Shown: positions 8,629-16,825 of the stretch, piece after piece
Position numbering within the stretch: position 1 is the first letter of the stretch
How the letters are laid out: every line of letters begins with the position of its first letter
Assembly (NCBI RefSeq): GCF_900119485.1
Contig: NZ_FPJZ01000018.1
Span: forward strand, 1-51,498
DNA length: 51,498 bases
From: Thermoactinomyces sp. DSM 45891
GTDB lineage: Bacteria > Bacillota > Bacilli > Thermoactinomycetales > Thermoactinomycetaceae
Direction: 5' to 3'
Notes under the pieces: model-generated
Database searches by the model: none
What the model saw: the letters and a program-made list of their open reading frames with translations, nothing else
Told to the model about the DNA's origin: nothing
Program-made: the position numbers and the translations under genes

Positions 8629-8816
8629 ATGATCACTCCTCACAGAAAATATATATTTTCTTATATGAAAAAAATTCGTATATAGAATAAAAAAAGGGGC
8701 CAAAAAATAAAAAAGTATTTTTTGAGGGGGAGAAAACAGCTTTTATTGTACTTTTTACTAGTCATTTGCATATAGATGTTGAAGTGAAAGTTGACTATGT
8801 AAGGAGACGATAATAT

Positions 8817-9908
8817 ATGATATCGATCAGTTTGTGTATGATTGTAAAGAACGAGGAAGATGTGATTGGTCGGTGTTTAGACACAGTAAGAGAAATAGTA
8901 GATGAAATTGTAATTGTAGATACTGGATCGACGGATCGTACGAAAGAGATTGTAAGAGAGTATACAGATCAAATCTTTGATTTTGAATGGATTAATGATT
9001 TTTCTGCAGCCAGAAATTATGCTTTTGCTCAGGCTACTCAGGAGTATATTTTATGGATGGATGCCGACGATATTTTAAAACCAGAGGATCAACAAAAATT
9101 ACGTAATATAAAAAGAACATTAAATAGGGATACGGATGCTGTTTCGATGCTATATATACTAGCAACAGACGATGCGGGGAATGTTACTGGCAGTTCTAGA
9201 AGATATAGGCTCGTCAAAAGGGAAAAAGATTTCAAATGGATTGGATTTGTTCATGAATACCTAGCGATTCACGGTAATTTACTGGATAGCGATATGGCTA
9301 TTACTCACGCATCAACTAGACATGATAGTAATCGTAATATTAAGATATTCGAAGATATGATTGCAAAAGGGAAGAGTTTCACTCCTAGAGATATGTATTA
9401 CTATGCTAATGAGCTCTTTGATCACGGTAAACGTAGAAAAGCAATAGATCAGTATACCGAGTTTCTTGATTCAAAACAAGGGTGGGTAGAGGATAATATT
9501 CGTGCCTGTCACCGCTTATCTGACTTGTATGCTCATTTTGAAGAACGCGGAAAAAGTCTAGAATGGCTCTTTCACGCATTACGTTACGATGCCCCACGTT
9601 CAGAAACATGCTGTCGAATTGCCAATTATTTTTTGGAACAGAACTACTATCAAGCAGCGATTTATTGGTATGAGCAAGCTCTTCATTGCAAGGATCACGG
9701 TCTTCTAGCAATACGGACAGATGTGTACACAGCATGGGTTCCTCTTCTTCAATTGTGTGTCAGTTATGACAAGATTGGTGACCATGAGAAAGCATGCTAT
9801 TACAATGAGCAAGCGGCTAAACTTCGTCCAAAGGATCCAATTGTGATTGGTAACCGAGAGTATTTTTCAAATGTTTTAAAGAAACCAATCGTTCCAGCTG
9901 CATACTAA
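8817..9908 (+). CDS. GT2 glycosyltransferase with C-terminal TPR-like repeats (paralogue 1)
   Basis: 363 residues, with AAGGAGA 9 nt before the ATG. Residues 1-~115 are a GT-A domain with ISLCMIVKNEE, VDTGSTDRT, INDFSAARN and a WMDADD metal site. Residues ~185-355 are tetratricopeptide-like helices (YYYANELFDHGKRRKAIDQY, CRIANYFLEQNYYQAAIYWY). SunS-type peptide S-glycosyltransferases and other protein glycosyltransferases share this layout, so a protein acceptor is plausible. It is closely similar to the gene at 14.6 kb and less so to that at 12.0 kb. It is monocistronic, ending at a strong bidirectional hairpin. Confidence 0.88.
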   Translation: MISISLCMIVKNEEDVIGRCLDTVREIVDEIVIVDTGSTDRTKEIVREYTDQIFDFEWINDFSAARNYAFAQATQEYILWMDADDILKPEDQQKLRNIKRTLNRDTDAVSMLYILATDDAGNVTGSSRRYRLVKREKDFKWIGFVHEYLAIHGNLLDSDMAITHASTRHDSNRNIKIFEDMIAKGKSFTPRDMYYYANELFDHGKRRKAIDQYTEFLDSKQGWVEDNIRACHRLSDLYAHFEERGKSLEWLFHALRYDAPRSETCCRIANYFLEQNYYQAAIYWYEQALHCKDHGLLAIRTDVYTAWVPLLQLCVSYDKIGDHEKACYYNEQAAKLRPKDPIVIGNREYFSNVLKKPIVPAAY

Positions 9909-9920
9909 CATACTATTATA

Positions 9921-9973
9921 AAAAGGAAAGTCCGCTGTTTCTACCCCGACTAGAAACAGCGGACTTTCCTTTT
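9921..9973. terminator. Bidirectional terminator between convergent genes
   Basis: A perfect 23-bp inverted repeat (9921-9943 and 9951-9973) with a 7-nt loop, flanked by A and T runs on both sides. Confidence 0.9.
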
Positions 9974-10000
9974 AGAATGTCAAACACTTGCCTACGGATG

Positions 10001-10372
10001 TTACTCTTCAAAGCATATCGTATCATCACAGTCGAAAGCATGTTTATTGTTAATTAAGCATAAGATTTTATGAAACTTAAACTGAAGAAGCATTTCCTTA
10101 TAGATAACATCTTCTAAAATTTTGTCGACTGAATCATTAATGCAGAGGAGCTCAGTAAGAGTGGTTTTGCGATGATGGTGATGATCACATTCGTGGTGAT
10201 GATCACATTCGTGTAGAGTTCCAAGTGCGTACTGAATTTTCTCTGCTTCTGCATTCACAATGTGGGCATGTGCGAGTTCTTCCATGGCGATGGAAGATAG
10301 TAGTAAGTTAATGGCTTGGTGGGTGGTAACTTCAATGATCGGGGTAATATTAGGGATATTGGGTTGAGACAA
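10001..10372 (-). CDS. IALEEL-module protein with His/Cys-rich insert
   Basis: 123 residues from a TTG at 10372, which gives MSQPNIPNITP, the same N-terminus as the paralogues at 15.8, 16.5 and 16.9 kb. AGAGGTG lies 5 nt upstream. The frame is open to an ATG at 10441, but a conserved promoter-like element (10415-10424) falls inside that extension, so I reject it. The module SIAMEELAHAHIVNAEAEK is followed by an insert containing HECDHHHECDHHHH, absent from the other members and looking like a metal-binding segment. Acidic residues and two Cys end the protein. It has no signal peptide and no membrane segment. I infer a spore-layer structural protein, possibly metal binding. Confidence 0.75.
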   Translation of the reverse strand: MSQPNIPNITPIIEVTTHQAINLLLSSIAMEELAHAHIVNAEAEKIQYALGTLHECDHHHECDHHHHRKTTLTELLCINDSVDKILEDVIYKEMLLQFKFHKILCLINNKHAFDCDDTICFEE

Positions 10373-10414
10373 AAAATCACCTCTATTCACTGCAAAAAAG
10401 TAATTGTCTTGATT

Positions 10415-10424
10415 CACTATATTC
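10415..10424 (-). promoter_or_regulatory. Conserved promoter-like element of an IALEEL gene
   Basis: On the minus strand GAATATAGTG lies 43 nt before the TTG start at 10372. It differs by one base from the element at the same distance before the collagen-like gene. Confidence 0.4.
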
Positions 10425-10527
10425 GTGAAGAAATTTTTCATTCTCTATTTGACTAATTTAATAAGAAGTTCGAATAAATATGATTTATAGTCATAAATTA
10501 GGTAAGGAGTAGAGGGGGGATGATAAG

Positions 10528-10953
10528 ATGAGCATGCCAGAGATTCCAGAACAGCCACATAGACCGCAGTTCTCTGAAGTTATTATTGATCTATTAGAAT
10601 CAATTGCACTGGAAGAAATAGCTCTTTCCCATCTTATTCATTCTGAAGCTAAGAAGATTAAGGCATTTATAGGTGGACAATTGGACTTTCCCACTAATCC
10701 TACTAACCAAGATATCGAAAATTTCAATCAACATATACAGAAATTAGCAGATATTATGGTGATGAAGGATTGGTTGTTGTATAGAAAACTGGAAGGCGTG
10801 ATTCACCTAAGCTCCGGGCGAACACGAAAAGGACAAAAACAAGGACATCATCCAAAAAAAGATACATATGATTTTCAAAATGATATATATGAGTTCGATG
10901 ATTTAGAGAGTCCAGAAAATCATTTTCCTTTTGAGTTTTACGATAGGGAGTAA
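10528..10953 (+). CDS. Diverged IALEEL-module protein
   Basis: 141 residues; GGGGGGA lies 7 nt before the ATG. Residues ~17-50 (VIIDLLESIALEEIALSHLIHSEAKK) are recognisably the shared module, but the usual LGTLPG turn is replaced by IGGQLDFP. A second helix (residues ~62-92) keeps the pattern of the family, followed by a basic stretch (GRTRKGQKQGHHPKK) and an acidic, aromatic tail (DFQNDIYEFDDLESPENH). Only 5 nt separate it from the next gene, so the two probably share one mRNA. A perfect CATANNNTA (10492-10500) lies 27 bp upstream without a clear AC partner. Confidence 0.75.
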   Translation: MSMPEIPEQPHRPQFSEVIIDLLESIALEEIALSHLIHSEAKKIKAFIGGQLDFPTNPTNQDIENFNQHIQKLADIMVMKDWLLYRKLEGVIHLSSGRTRKGQKQGHHPKKDTYDFQNDIYEFDDLESPENHFPFEFYDRE

Positions 10954-10958
10954 TTCAT

Positions 10959-12002
10959 ATGGAGATGTCCGAGAAGAAAAGAAAAACAGAAGAGGAAGTA
11001 AAGAAGCTAAGTTGGATTGCTATGGGTCAATTAGAGAAAGCAACTATTTATTATTTGCTTATGTTTGTTCAATTTGTCGAAGCATTAGAGTCACGAAAAG
11101 TGGATATTTCTCCATATCGACCTGAATCATTATTTATACTAGTAAATCAACTCAGAGTGTTGTTACTCAGAAAAAAAGAGTGCTACTCGCTTTATTGGAA
11201 GGATTTAGATCAAGAAGTCTTATTTTCCAGAAAATTTTACAATAATTATGAGAAGTTGATAGTAGAAATACGAAAAAAAAACAAGCGATATCAAGGGCAG
11301 TATCCTTGGGATCGCATCCTGGATGAATTAAAAAGGTACAAGGAATATCAAATTTTGAAAAAGGAGCTAGAGGAAGAGGATCAGTCTTTGTCTCCACCTA
11401 GTGCCCTTATGACAAAGTTGGACCGTTCAAAATCTACTCCGTTTATAGAAAAACGTAACCCAACTCCGTTCATAGAAAAACGTAACCCAGCCACCAAGAA
11501 GAGGTCTGTGGAGTATACAAAGTCATCATCATGGACGAAACCTTCGGAAGGTGATAAACAGAGCATCCAGCCTAAGCCTGTTAAGAGTACAAAGGGATCC
11601 CCATGGAAGAAGGTTGAAGAAGATCGGAAGCAGAGTATGCAGAAAAAGAAGGTAGAGAATTCAAAAGTGTCGTCCGTATCATCATGGACGAAGTTTGGCG
11701 AGGATGAGAAGCGAAACACACAGAAGATCAAGGATGAGAAACAGAAAAGTTCGATAGAAATTGAAAAGCCCCCGATTGAAAGCGAGAAAACTCCATTATG
11801 GAAAAAGTTTATAAAAGACAGAGGCTTTTCTAAGTCATTGGAGCAAGGGAATATACAGAAGCAAGAACCGACCAATCAAAAGGAACAACCTGAACCGAAA
11901 CAAACGGAAAAGCCTAAAATAGCTTATCCAACGGACCACCGTAAGAAAGAAATTAATTGGTCTAGGACTGGAATACGTATCTTTTTAAATCATAAATCTT
12001 AG
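10959..12002 (+). CDS. Lysine/serine-rich repeat protein of unknown function
   Basis: 347 residues; GGGAG lies 8 nt before the ATG. Residues 1-~140 are helical and basic, with no family I recognise. From ~155 the protein is low complexity and strongly basic. PFIEKRNP occurs twice in tandem (about 160-177). After that, degenerate units built around (S/P)(W)(T/K)K recur roughly every 25-30 residues, up to PLWKKF near 277. No signal peptide or membrane segment is seen. Such Lys/Ser-rich repeat proteins occur among spore coat components (CotB/CotG type), so a coat role is a guess from composition and position. It lies between an IALEEL gene and glycosyltransferases, likely in the same transcription unit. 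Confidence 0.75.
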   Translation: MEMSEKKRKTEEEVKKLSWIAMGQLEKATIYYLLMFVQFVEALESRKVDISPYRPESLFILVNQLRVLLLRKKECYSLYWKDLDQEVLFSRKFYNNYEKLIVEIRKKNKRYQGQYPWDRILDELKRYKEYQILKKELEEEDQSLSPPSALMTKLDRSKSTPFIEKRNPTPFIEKRNPATKKRSVEYTKSSSWTKPSEGDKQSIQPKPVKSTKGSPWKKVEEDRKQSMQKKKVENSKVSSVSSWTKFGEDEKRNTQKIKDEKQKSSIEIEKPPIESEKTPLWKKFIKDRGFSKSLEQGNIQKQEPTNQKEQPEPKQTEKPKIAYPTDHRKKEINWSRTGIRIFLNHKS

Positions 12003-12029
12003 TGTAGGCGAAGGGGGATATTTGAAATT

Positions 12030-13196
12030 ATGCAAACTCTTTCTTTATGTATGATTGTAAAGGATGAAGAGAAGTGGATTGGCCAGTGTTTAGAGAGTAT
12101 TCATCGTGTAGTAGATGAAATGATCATTGTGGATACTGGTTCTACTGATCAAACAGTTGAGATTTGCCAATCTTACGGTGCAACGGTTTTGCCATATTCT
12201 TGGAATGAAAATTTTGCGGACGCTCGTAACTACGGACTTAAATATGCGAAAAGTGATTGGATATTGTGGCTTGACGCAGATGAAGAGGTGGATCAAAAAG
12301 ATATTTTTAAATTAAAAGAAGCTTTAGATACAGACGAACACATACTATTGATACAGCTTATTAATTATTTTGGAAGCTACCCTCCTGATCCAGATCAGGC
12401 GTTCTTATTAGCACATCATCGTTTATTCCGAAATCATATGGGATTTCGTTTTGAAAATGCGATTCATGAAAAATTAAATGTTTCGGAAGTACTAGGTAAT
12501 ATTTACGAAGTAACCATTCTCCCTGTAAAAGTGCATCACTATGGATATACAGATCCGTTTGTGGAAAACAAGAATAAACTAGAACGCAATCTTCGGATGC
12601 TGGAGAAAGAAAAGCAGAAAGAAGGCTATAGTCCGTGGGTGGACTACCATATTGCGAGTGAATACTATCGGGCAGAAAAGTATACTGAGTCGTTTGAATA
12701 TGTAAATGAGTCTATACGGGGATTTGTCAGGGAGAAACAGGTTCCACCTTCTCTGATCTATAAACTAAAGTATGCTGTTTTATTACTGGTAGGCAGTCAT
12801 GAAGGTGCTTGGCCAGGGATTGAGAAAGTGATTGAGATTTATCCTGATTATGTAGATTTGCATTTTTATAAGGGTGTTATTCTTTTCTTACGAGAGGAAT
12901 ATGAAGAAGCAATTCAAGTATTTAACCACTGCTTGGAGTTAGGTGAGGAGCACACCATCCACTTGGTTCTTAAGGGAGCGGGTAGTTTCCACCCTTATTA
13001 CTATATTGGAAGGTGTCAAGAAAAACGTGGAAATATGAAAGAAGCTATTGAGGCATATCAGATGGCAATTGAACAATCACATCATTACGAGCCTGCCATA
13101 CAAGAGCTACAACGGCTGCTCTCACAGGAGAAAGTAGGAGTAGATCATTCAGTAGCTGTGGCCAGTAGCGAAATGGAAGGACGTGTTTCCGATTAA
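12030..13196 (+). CDS. GT2 glycosyltransferase with C-terminal TPR repeats (paralogue 2)
   Basis: 388 residues. The GT-A domain has LSLCMIVKDEE, VDTGSTDQT, ENFADARNYG and the metal site WLDADEE. The TPR-like C-terminus (residues ~205-370) includes WVDYHIASEYYRAEKYTESFEY and YYIGRCQEKRGNMKEAIEAY. It is more distant from the other two paralogues: its accept loop FRFENAIHEKL differs from their WIGFVHEYL and WEGIVHEDI. It lies 27 bp after the repeat protein and overlaps the next glycosyltransferase gene by 14 nt, so it sits inside an operon. Confidence 0.87.
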   Translation: MQTLSLCMIVKDEEKWIGQCLESIHRVVDEMIIVDTGSTDQTVEICQSYGATVLPYSWNENFADARNYGLKYAKSDWILWLDADEEVDQKDIFKLKEALDTDEHILLIQLINYFGSYPPDPDQAFLLAHHRLFRNHMGFRFENAIHEKLNVSEVLGNIYEVTILPVKVHHYGYTDPFVENKNKLERNLRMLEKEKQKEGYSPWVDYHIASEYYRAEKYTESFEYVNESIRGFVREKQVPPSLIYKLKYAVLLLVGSHEGAWPGIEKVIEIYPDYVDLHFYKGVILFLREEYEEAIQVFNHCLELGEEHTIHLVLKGAGSFHPYYYIGRCQEKRGNMKEAIEAYQMAIEQSHHYEPAIQELQRLLSQEKVGVDHSVAVASSEMEGRVSD

Positions 13197-14541
13197 GGTT
13201 AGCATTATTATTCTGACATACAATCAAGTCGAGTTTACAAAACGATGTGTGGAAAGTATTTATCGACATACACCAAGAGATCAATTTGAGTTGATTTTTG
13301 TGGATAATGGATCTAGCGATGATACAGTAAAATATTTGACGAGTTTGTCCAATGTAAGCATTATCCTAAACGAGAAAAACATCGGATTTGCCGGGGGTTG
13401 TAACCAAGGAGGATCCATTGCAAAAGGAGAGTATATTCTCTTTTTAAACAATGATGTGATTGTAACAAAAAACTGGCTTGAACCCATGTTAGGACGACTC
13501 ATAGCAGATCCAAAGATTGGTATGATTGGACCTGTTAGTAATTATGTAAGTGGCGCACAAATTGTTCCAGCAAGCTATCACTCAGTAGATGAGTTGGATG
13601 ATTTTGCAGAGAAATATTGTAAAGCTAATCAAGGAAAAACGAAGAGAGTGCTACGCCTGGTTGGATTTTGTCTTTTAGCTAGAAAAACGATATTAGATGA
13701 AATCGGTTGGTTTGATGTGCAATATGTATCGGGGAATTTTGAAGACGATGATTTGTGTTTGAAAGTACTTCAGGAAGGATATCAATTGTGGATTGCCTTT
13801 GATTCATTTGTCCACCATTTTGGTCATGCCACCTTTAATGGAAATCCAGATTTAAGTTTTCAACACTTGTATCATGGAAACTATCAGCGCTATATGGAAA
13901 AATGGAATATTCCACCTGTCCAACTTTACCCACGTTACGAAATTGTCAAGATGATTCCGCTCATATCGAGAAGAATTTTAGATGTGGGTTGTTCGGTGGG
14001 GACATTAGGTGCGGAATTGTTAAATAGGCAGAACTGTGAAGTATATGGAATTGAAATATCTCCCATCGCAGCTAATATTGCAAATGCCTATTACCAGGAT
14101 GTTCAAATAATGGATGTAGAAAGTATGCAGGATAGTTATTCCCCTGATTTTTTTGATACAATCGTTTTCTCTAATGTTTTGGAATATTTGGTGGATCCAT
14201 GGGGCATTGTCCAACGTTTTGCTACATATCTTAAGCCTGGTGGATCTATGATCATCTGCGTCCCCAATATGGTACATGCAAATAATCAGCTCAATTACTT
14301 GCAAGGAAATGGAGTTAGTCACACACACCTTCGATCATTTACCCCGAGCACGATCCAGTCATTATGCTCTCCGGATCTATTTACGGTTGAGAAGCAGGAG
14401 TATACACACTCTCAAGTGGATGGGAATCTTTTGCAGTTTTTATCAGAATTAAAGAGTCTCGGAGAGCAACATGGCTATTCGTTTCCTGTGACGGAACACG
14501 CTAGTTGCCTTCAGATCCTCTTACAAGCGGTTAAGAAATAA
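13183..14541 (+). CDS. Glycosyltransferase-methyltransferase fusion (GT2 + class I SAM domain)
   Basis: 452 residues. The GTG at 13183 overlaps the upstream gene; its ribosome site (GGAAGG) is unusually close, so an ATT at 13192 cannot be excluded. Residues 1-~235 are GT2: VSIIILTYNQ, VDNGSSDDT, NEKNIGFAGGCNQG, LNNDV, and the FEDDDLC motif of rhamnosyltransferase-like enzymes. Residues ~255-450 are a methyltransferase: ILDVGCSVGTLG, VYGIEISP, SNVLEYLVDPW, VPNMVH. That half resembles the N-terminal half of the protein at 7.3-8.6 kb, joined in the opposite order. It probably adds and methylates a sugar in the same glycan. Confidence 0.87.
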   Translation: MFPIKVSIIILTYNQVEFTKRCVESIYRHTPRDQFELIFVDNGSSDDTVKYLTSLSNVSIILNEKNIGFAGGCNQGGSIAKGEYILFLNNDVIVTKNWLEPMLGRLIADPKIGMIGPVSNYVSGAQIVPASYHSVDELDDFAEKYCKANQGKTKRVLRLVGFCLLARKTILDEIGWFDVQYVSGNFEDDDLCLKVLQEGYQLWIAFDSFVHHFGHATFNGNPDLSFQHLYHGNYQRYMEKWNIPPVQLYPRYEIVKMIPLISRRILDVGCSVGTLGAELLNRQNCEVYGIEISPIAANIANAYYQDVQIMDVESMQDSYSPDFFDTIVFSNVLEYLVDPWGIVQRFATYLKPGGSMIICVPNMVHANNQLNYLQGNGVSHTHLRSFTPSTIQSLCSPDLFTVEKQEYTHSQVDGNLLQFLSELKSLGEQHGYSFPVTEHASCLQILLQAVKK

Positions 14542-14573
14542 GAAGATTAGATTTCCAAGGAGGAGGGAATCCA

Positions 14574-15671
14574 GTGGCTGAAATTAGCTTATGTATGATC
14601 GTTAAAAATGAAGAGAAAAATCTAGAAAATTGTTTGTCATCGGTGAAAGATTTGGTAGATGAGATTGTAATAGTGGATACAGGATCGACTGATCGGACAA
14701 AGGAGATTGCTAGGAAGTGGACAGATCGTGTGTATGATTTTGAATGGATCAATGATTTTTCTGCTGCTAGAAATGCATCTTTTCAATATGCAACAAAAGA
14801 TTATATTTTTTGGTTAGATGCAGATGATGTCCTAGAGAGCAAAGAAATAGAAAAATTTAAACATCTAAAGCAAACTTTGTCAGCAAAAGAGATAGATGTT
14901 GTTTATATGAAATATTTTCTACCTTCAGATAAAATAGAGTCCCATACCACTCGAATCAGAATGATAAAGAGAGGTCTATCTGCCCAATGGGAGGGGATTG
15001 TCCATGAGGATATTTCAGTTCACGGTGAACATCGATATGTATTATCGGATGTCATCGTAACCCATACCAAAGATCTAAACACACGAAGTGAGGATCGACG
15101 TCCTTCGCGTAGGAATCTAGAGATTTATGAGCTACATATTGCTAGAGGTCACAAATTAAGTGTTGCTGATATGTTTAACTATGCGAGGGAATGCTCGATT
15201 CATAAGGATTATCCAAATGCGATTAAGTATTTTGAGTTAATTCGGGACCATCCGGAGATCTCATTGCAAAATAATATGTTTATTTATCACAAATTGGCTA
15301 CGTGTTATGTGCTAAATGATCAACCAGAAAAAGAATTGGAGCTTACTCTACAATCGCTTTCCCTGGATATGCCATATCCTGCATTCAGTTGTAGAATGGG
15401 GGAGCATTTTATCAAGACTGGGCAACTAGAAGTAGCTATATTTTGGTATAAAACTGCCTATATGCAACCTTTATCTGACTCTTATTCATTCTCGGTTGCA
15501 GATGCTACGTACCATACATGGCTGCCCCATCAGCAACTTGCTTTCTGCTATGAGGCATTAGGAGAGAAGGATCAAGCGGACTTCCATCATCGTCAAGCAG
15601 AGTACTATAAAAATAGATTGGTAAATCATACGAAAAAAGCTAACACACCCATGTATAGTGTTGATAGATAA
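14574..15671 (+). CDS. GT2 glycosyltransferase with C-terminal TPR-like repeats (paralogue 3)
   Basis: 365 residues from a GTG start with AGGAGGAGGG just upstream. It is a close paralogue of the protein at 8.8-9.9 kb, sharing EISLCMIVKNEE, DEIVIVDTGSTDRTKEI, FEWINDFSAARN and a WLDADD metal site. The TPR-like C-terminus includes ADMFNYARECSIHKDYPNAI and CRMGEHFIKTGQLEVAIFWY. It ends with HTKKANTPMYSVDR. It is the last gene of the 10.5-15.7 kb plus-strand run, followed directly by a hairpin. Confidence 0.88.
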   Translation: MAEISLCMIVKNEEKNLENCLSSVKDLVDEIVIVDTGSTDRTKEIARKWTDRVYDFEWINDFSAARNASFQYATKDYIFWLDADDVLESKEIEKFKHLKQTLSAKEIDVVYMKYFLPSDKIESHTTRIRMIKRGLSAQWEGIVHEDISVHGEHRYVLSDVIVTHTKDLNTRSEDRRPSRRNLEIYELHIARGHKLSVADMFNYARECSIHKDYPNAIKYFELIRDHPEISLQNNMFIYHKLATCYVLNDQPEKELELTLQSLSLDMPYPAFSCRMGEHFIKTGQLEVAIFWYKTAYMQPLSDSYSFSVADATYHTWLPHQQLAFCYEALGEKDQADFHHRQAEYYKNRLVNHTKKANTPMYSVDR

Positions 15672-15681
15672 TCATGATTGT

Positions 15682-15726
15682 GAGTAATGAGAAGGCAGGT
15701 CCGTGGGACTCGCCTTTTCATTACTC
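15682..15726 (+). terminator. Terminator-like hairpin
   Basis: 15-bp arms (one mismatch) enclose a loop that itself holds a GTCC/GGAC stem. It lies 10 bp after the glycosyltransferase stop; only a weak T tract follows. Confidence 0.6.
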
Positions 15727-15762
15727 TGTTTCGTATAGAATCACTGACGGGAGTGTGAAATT

Positions 15763-16266
15763 ATGTCCCAATCAAATATACCAAATATCACGTCCACCAT
15801 TGTGATTTCGCGAAAGAATGCAGTGACTCTTCTTCTCTCTTCGATTGCTTTAGAGGAGTTAGGGTTAAGTCACATTCTTAACTCTGAGGGGGAGAAACTT
15901 CAATATATATTGGGAAACTTGCCTGGAAATACGCCGGAGAAATCCGCTACAATTAGTGATTTACTAGTGATGAATCGAAGTATTCTTGAGACACTTCGTG
16001 AAGTAATGCGGAAAGAATGGGCCTTACAAGGAAAACTAGATAGCATAGTAGAAAATGATACCTCAGGAAATCCCGCATATATGCCTTGTCTCCAGAGGAG
16101 AATGGTAGAAAAGAGTCCAATATCCAAAAGGCTGACCAAGTCTATGCGGATAGCAAGAGGAACTAGAATTTATAGCAGAAAAAAATGCATAACAGGGTAT
16201 GCACAGCTAGCACCAAGGAAGGAGCCGATATTGAGAGGACGATCAGGAGTGTTTTCTCGAATCTAA
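15763..16266 (+). CDS. IALEEL-module protein with basic C-terminal tail
   Basis: 167 residues; GGGAGTG lies 7 nt before the ATG. Residues 1-~100 are the shared module: MSQSNIPNIT, LLLSSIALEELGLSHILNSEGEKLQ, LGNLPG, then a second helix ending in KEWALQGKLDSI. Residues ~105-167 are a strongly basic, Arg/Lys-rich extension absent from the two shorter paralogues downstream (KSPISKRLTKSMRIARGTR). The tail may bind acidic polymer, glycan or DNA, but that is inference. The gene is a single unit with its own terminator. Confidence 0.85.
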   Translation: MSQSNIPNITSTIVISRKNAVTLLLSSIALEELGLSHILNSEGEKLQYILGNLPGNTPEKSATISDLLVMNRSILETLREVMRKEWALQGKLDSIVENDTSGNPAYMPCLQRRMVEKSPISKRLTKSMRIARGTRIYSRKKCITGYAQLAPRKEPILRGRSGVFSRI

Positions 16267-16290
16267 TAGGGGTCTGAATAACGATGCGGT

Positions 16291-16323
16291 AAGCAGGAAA
16301 GGCGGGGAGCCCCTGCTTTTTTT
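16291..16323 (+). terminator. Intrinsic terminator
   Basis: AAGCAGG pairs with CCTGCTT around a G/C-rich loop, followed directly by a T7 run. Confidence 0.8.
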
Positions 16324-16359
16324 GCGTTTAGGTCCTATAAGTTTACAGTACATGCGTCC

Positions 16360-16388
16360 ACGCATTTCGTCATATACAGAATAGAGTA
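16360..16388 (+). promoter_or_regulatory. Conserved promoter-like element of an IALEEL gene
   Basis: GAATAGAGTA at 16379-16388, 70 bp before the ATG at 16459, is identical to the element before the next gene. An AC dinucleotide at 16360-16361 gives a spacer of 18, slightly long for SigK. Confidence 0.4.
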
Positions 16389-16458
16389 AAAGGGACAAGA
16401 AGATTATTTTCCAGCTCAAGCGGTTTGACACAAAAATAAATGGAGAGGAAGTGTTACC

Positions 16459-16758
16459 ATGTCTCAAGCGAACATACCAAACATTACTCCTACGATTACA
16501 ATTGCGCGCGAAGATGTGATTACTTTACTTCTATCTTCAATTGCGTTGGAAGAGCTGGGTCTCAGTCATATTCTCAATGCGGAGGGTGAGAAGCTCCAAT
16601 ATGTATTAGGTACTCTGCCGGGAGTGACAACCCCCTTCACCCCTACTTTAGCTGAGTTGTTAGCCATTAACGATAGTGTTCGTCAAACGATTAGGGCATT
16701 GAAGAAGAAAGAGTGGATCTTGCAGATGAAGCTTGAGAATGTTCTGAGGATGATGTAA
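16459..16758 (+). CDS. Minimal IALEEL-module protein
   Basis: 99 residues; GAGAGGAAGTG ends 5 nt before the ATG. It is almost nothing but the module: MSQANIPNITPTITI, then LLLSSIALEELGLSHILNAEGEKLQYVLGTLPG in two helical stretches, a Thr/Pro-rich linker, and the second helix LLAINDSVRQTIRALKKKEWILQMKLE. It corresponds closely to residues 8-98 of the collagen-like protein at the left edge. No signal peptide or membrane segment is seen. I infer a partner that co-assembles with the collagen-like protein through the common module. Confidence 0.88.
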   Translation: MSQANIPNITPTITIAREDVITLLLSSIALEELGLSHILNAEGEKLQYVLGTLPGVTTPFTPTLAELLAINDSVRQTIRALKKKEWILQMKLENVLRMM

Positions 16759-16780
16759 GGAAAGTGATAAAAATTGCAAA

Positions 16781-16809
16781 AGAAGAGGAGGAGAACCTCT
16801 TCTTTTTTT
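16781..16809 (+). terminator. Intrinsic terminator
   Basis: An 8-bp perfect stem (AGAAGAGG / CCTCTTCT) with a 7-nt loop and a T run up to 16809. Confidence 0.85.
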
Positions 16810-16825
16810 GTTGTGGACTATGGGC

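Noticed and set aside
9921..9973. CRISPR-like or IS terminal repeat suggested by the 23-bp perfect inverted repeat
   Set aside because: It is a single hairpin between convergent genes with A and T flanks, as expected for a bidirectional terminator. No spacers, transposase or target duplication.
10373..10441. Longer N-terminus for the His-rich module protein, starting at an ATG at 10441
   Set aside because: The TTG at 10372 matches the N-terminus of paralogues and has a good ribosome site; a promoter-like element lies within the extension.
10980..11110. Possible remote copy of the IALEEL module in the repeat protein (WIAMGQLEKATIYYLLMFV)
   Set aside because: Only a few positions agree, and the conserved His and the AEGEK segment are missing. 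I could not support homology.
13281..14328. Minus-strand open frames within the glycosyltransferase-methyltransferase fusion
   Set aside because: No ribosome sites or recognisable domains; they shadow the plus-strand gene.
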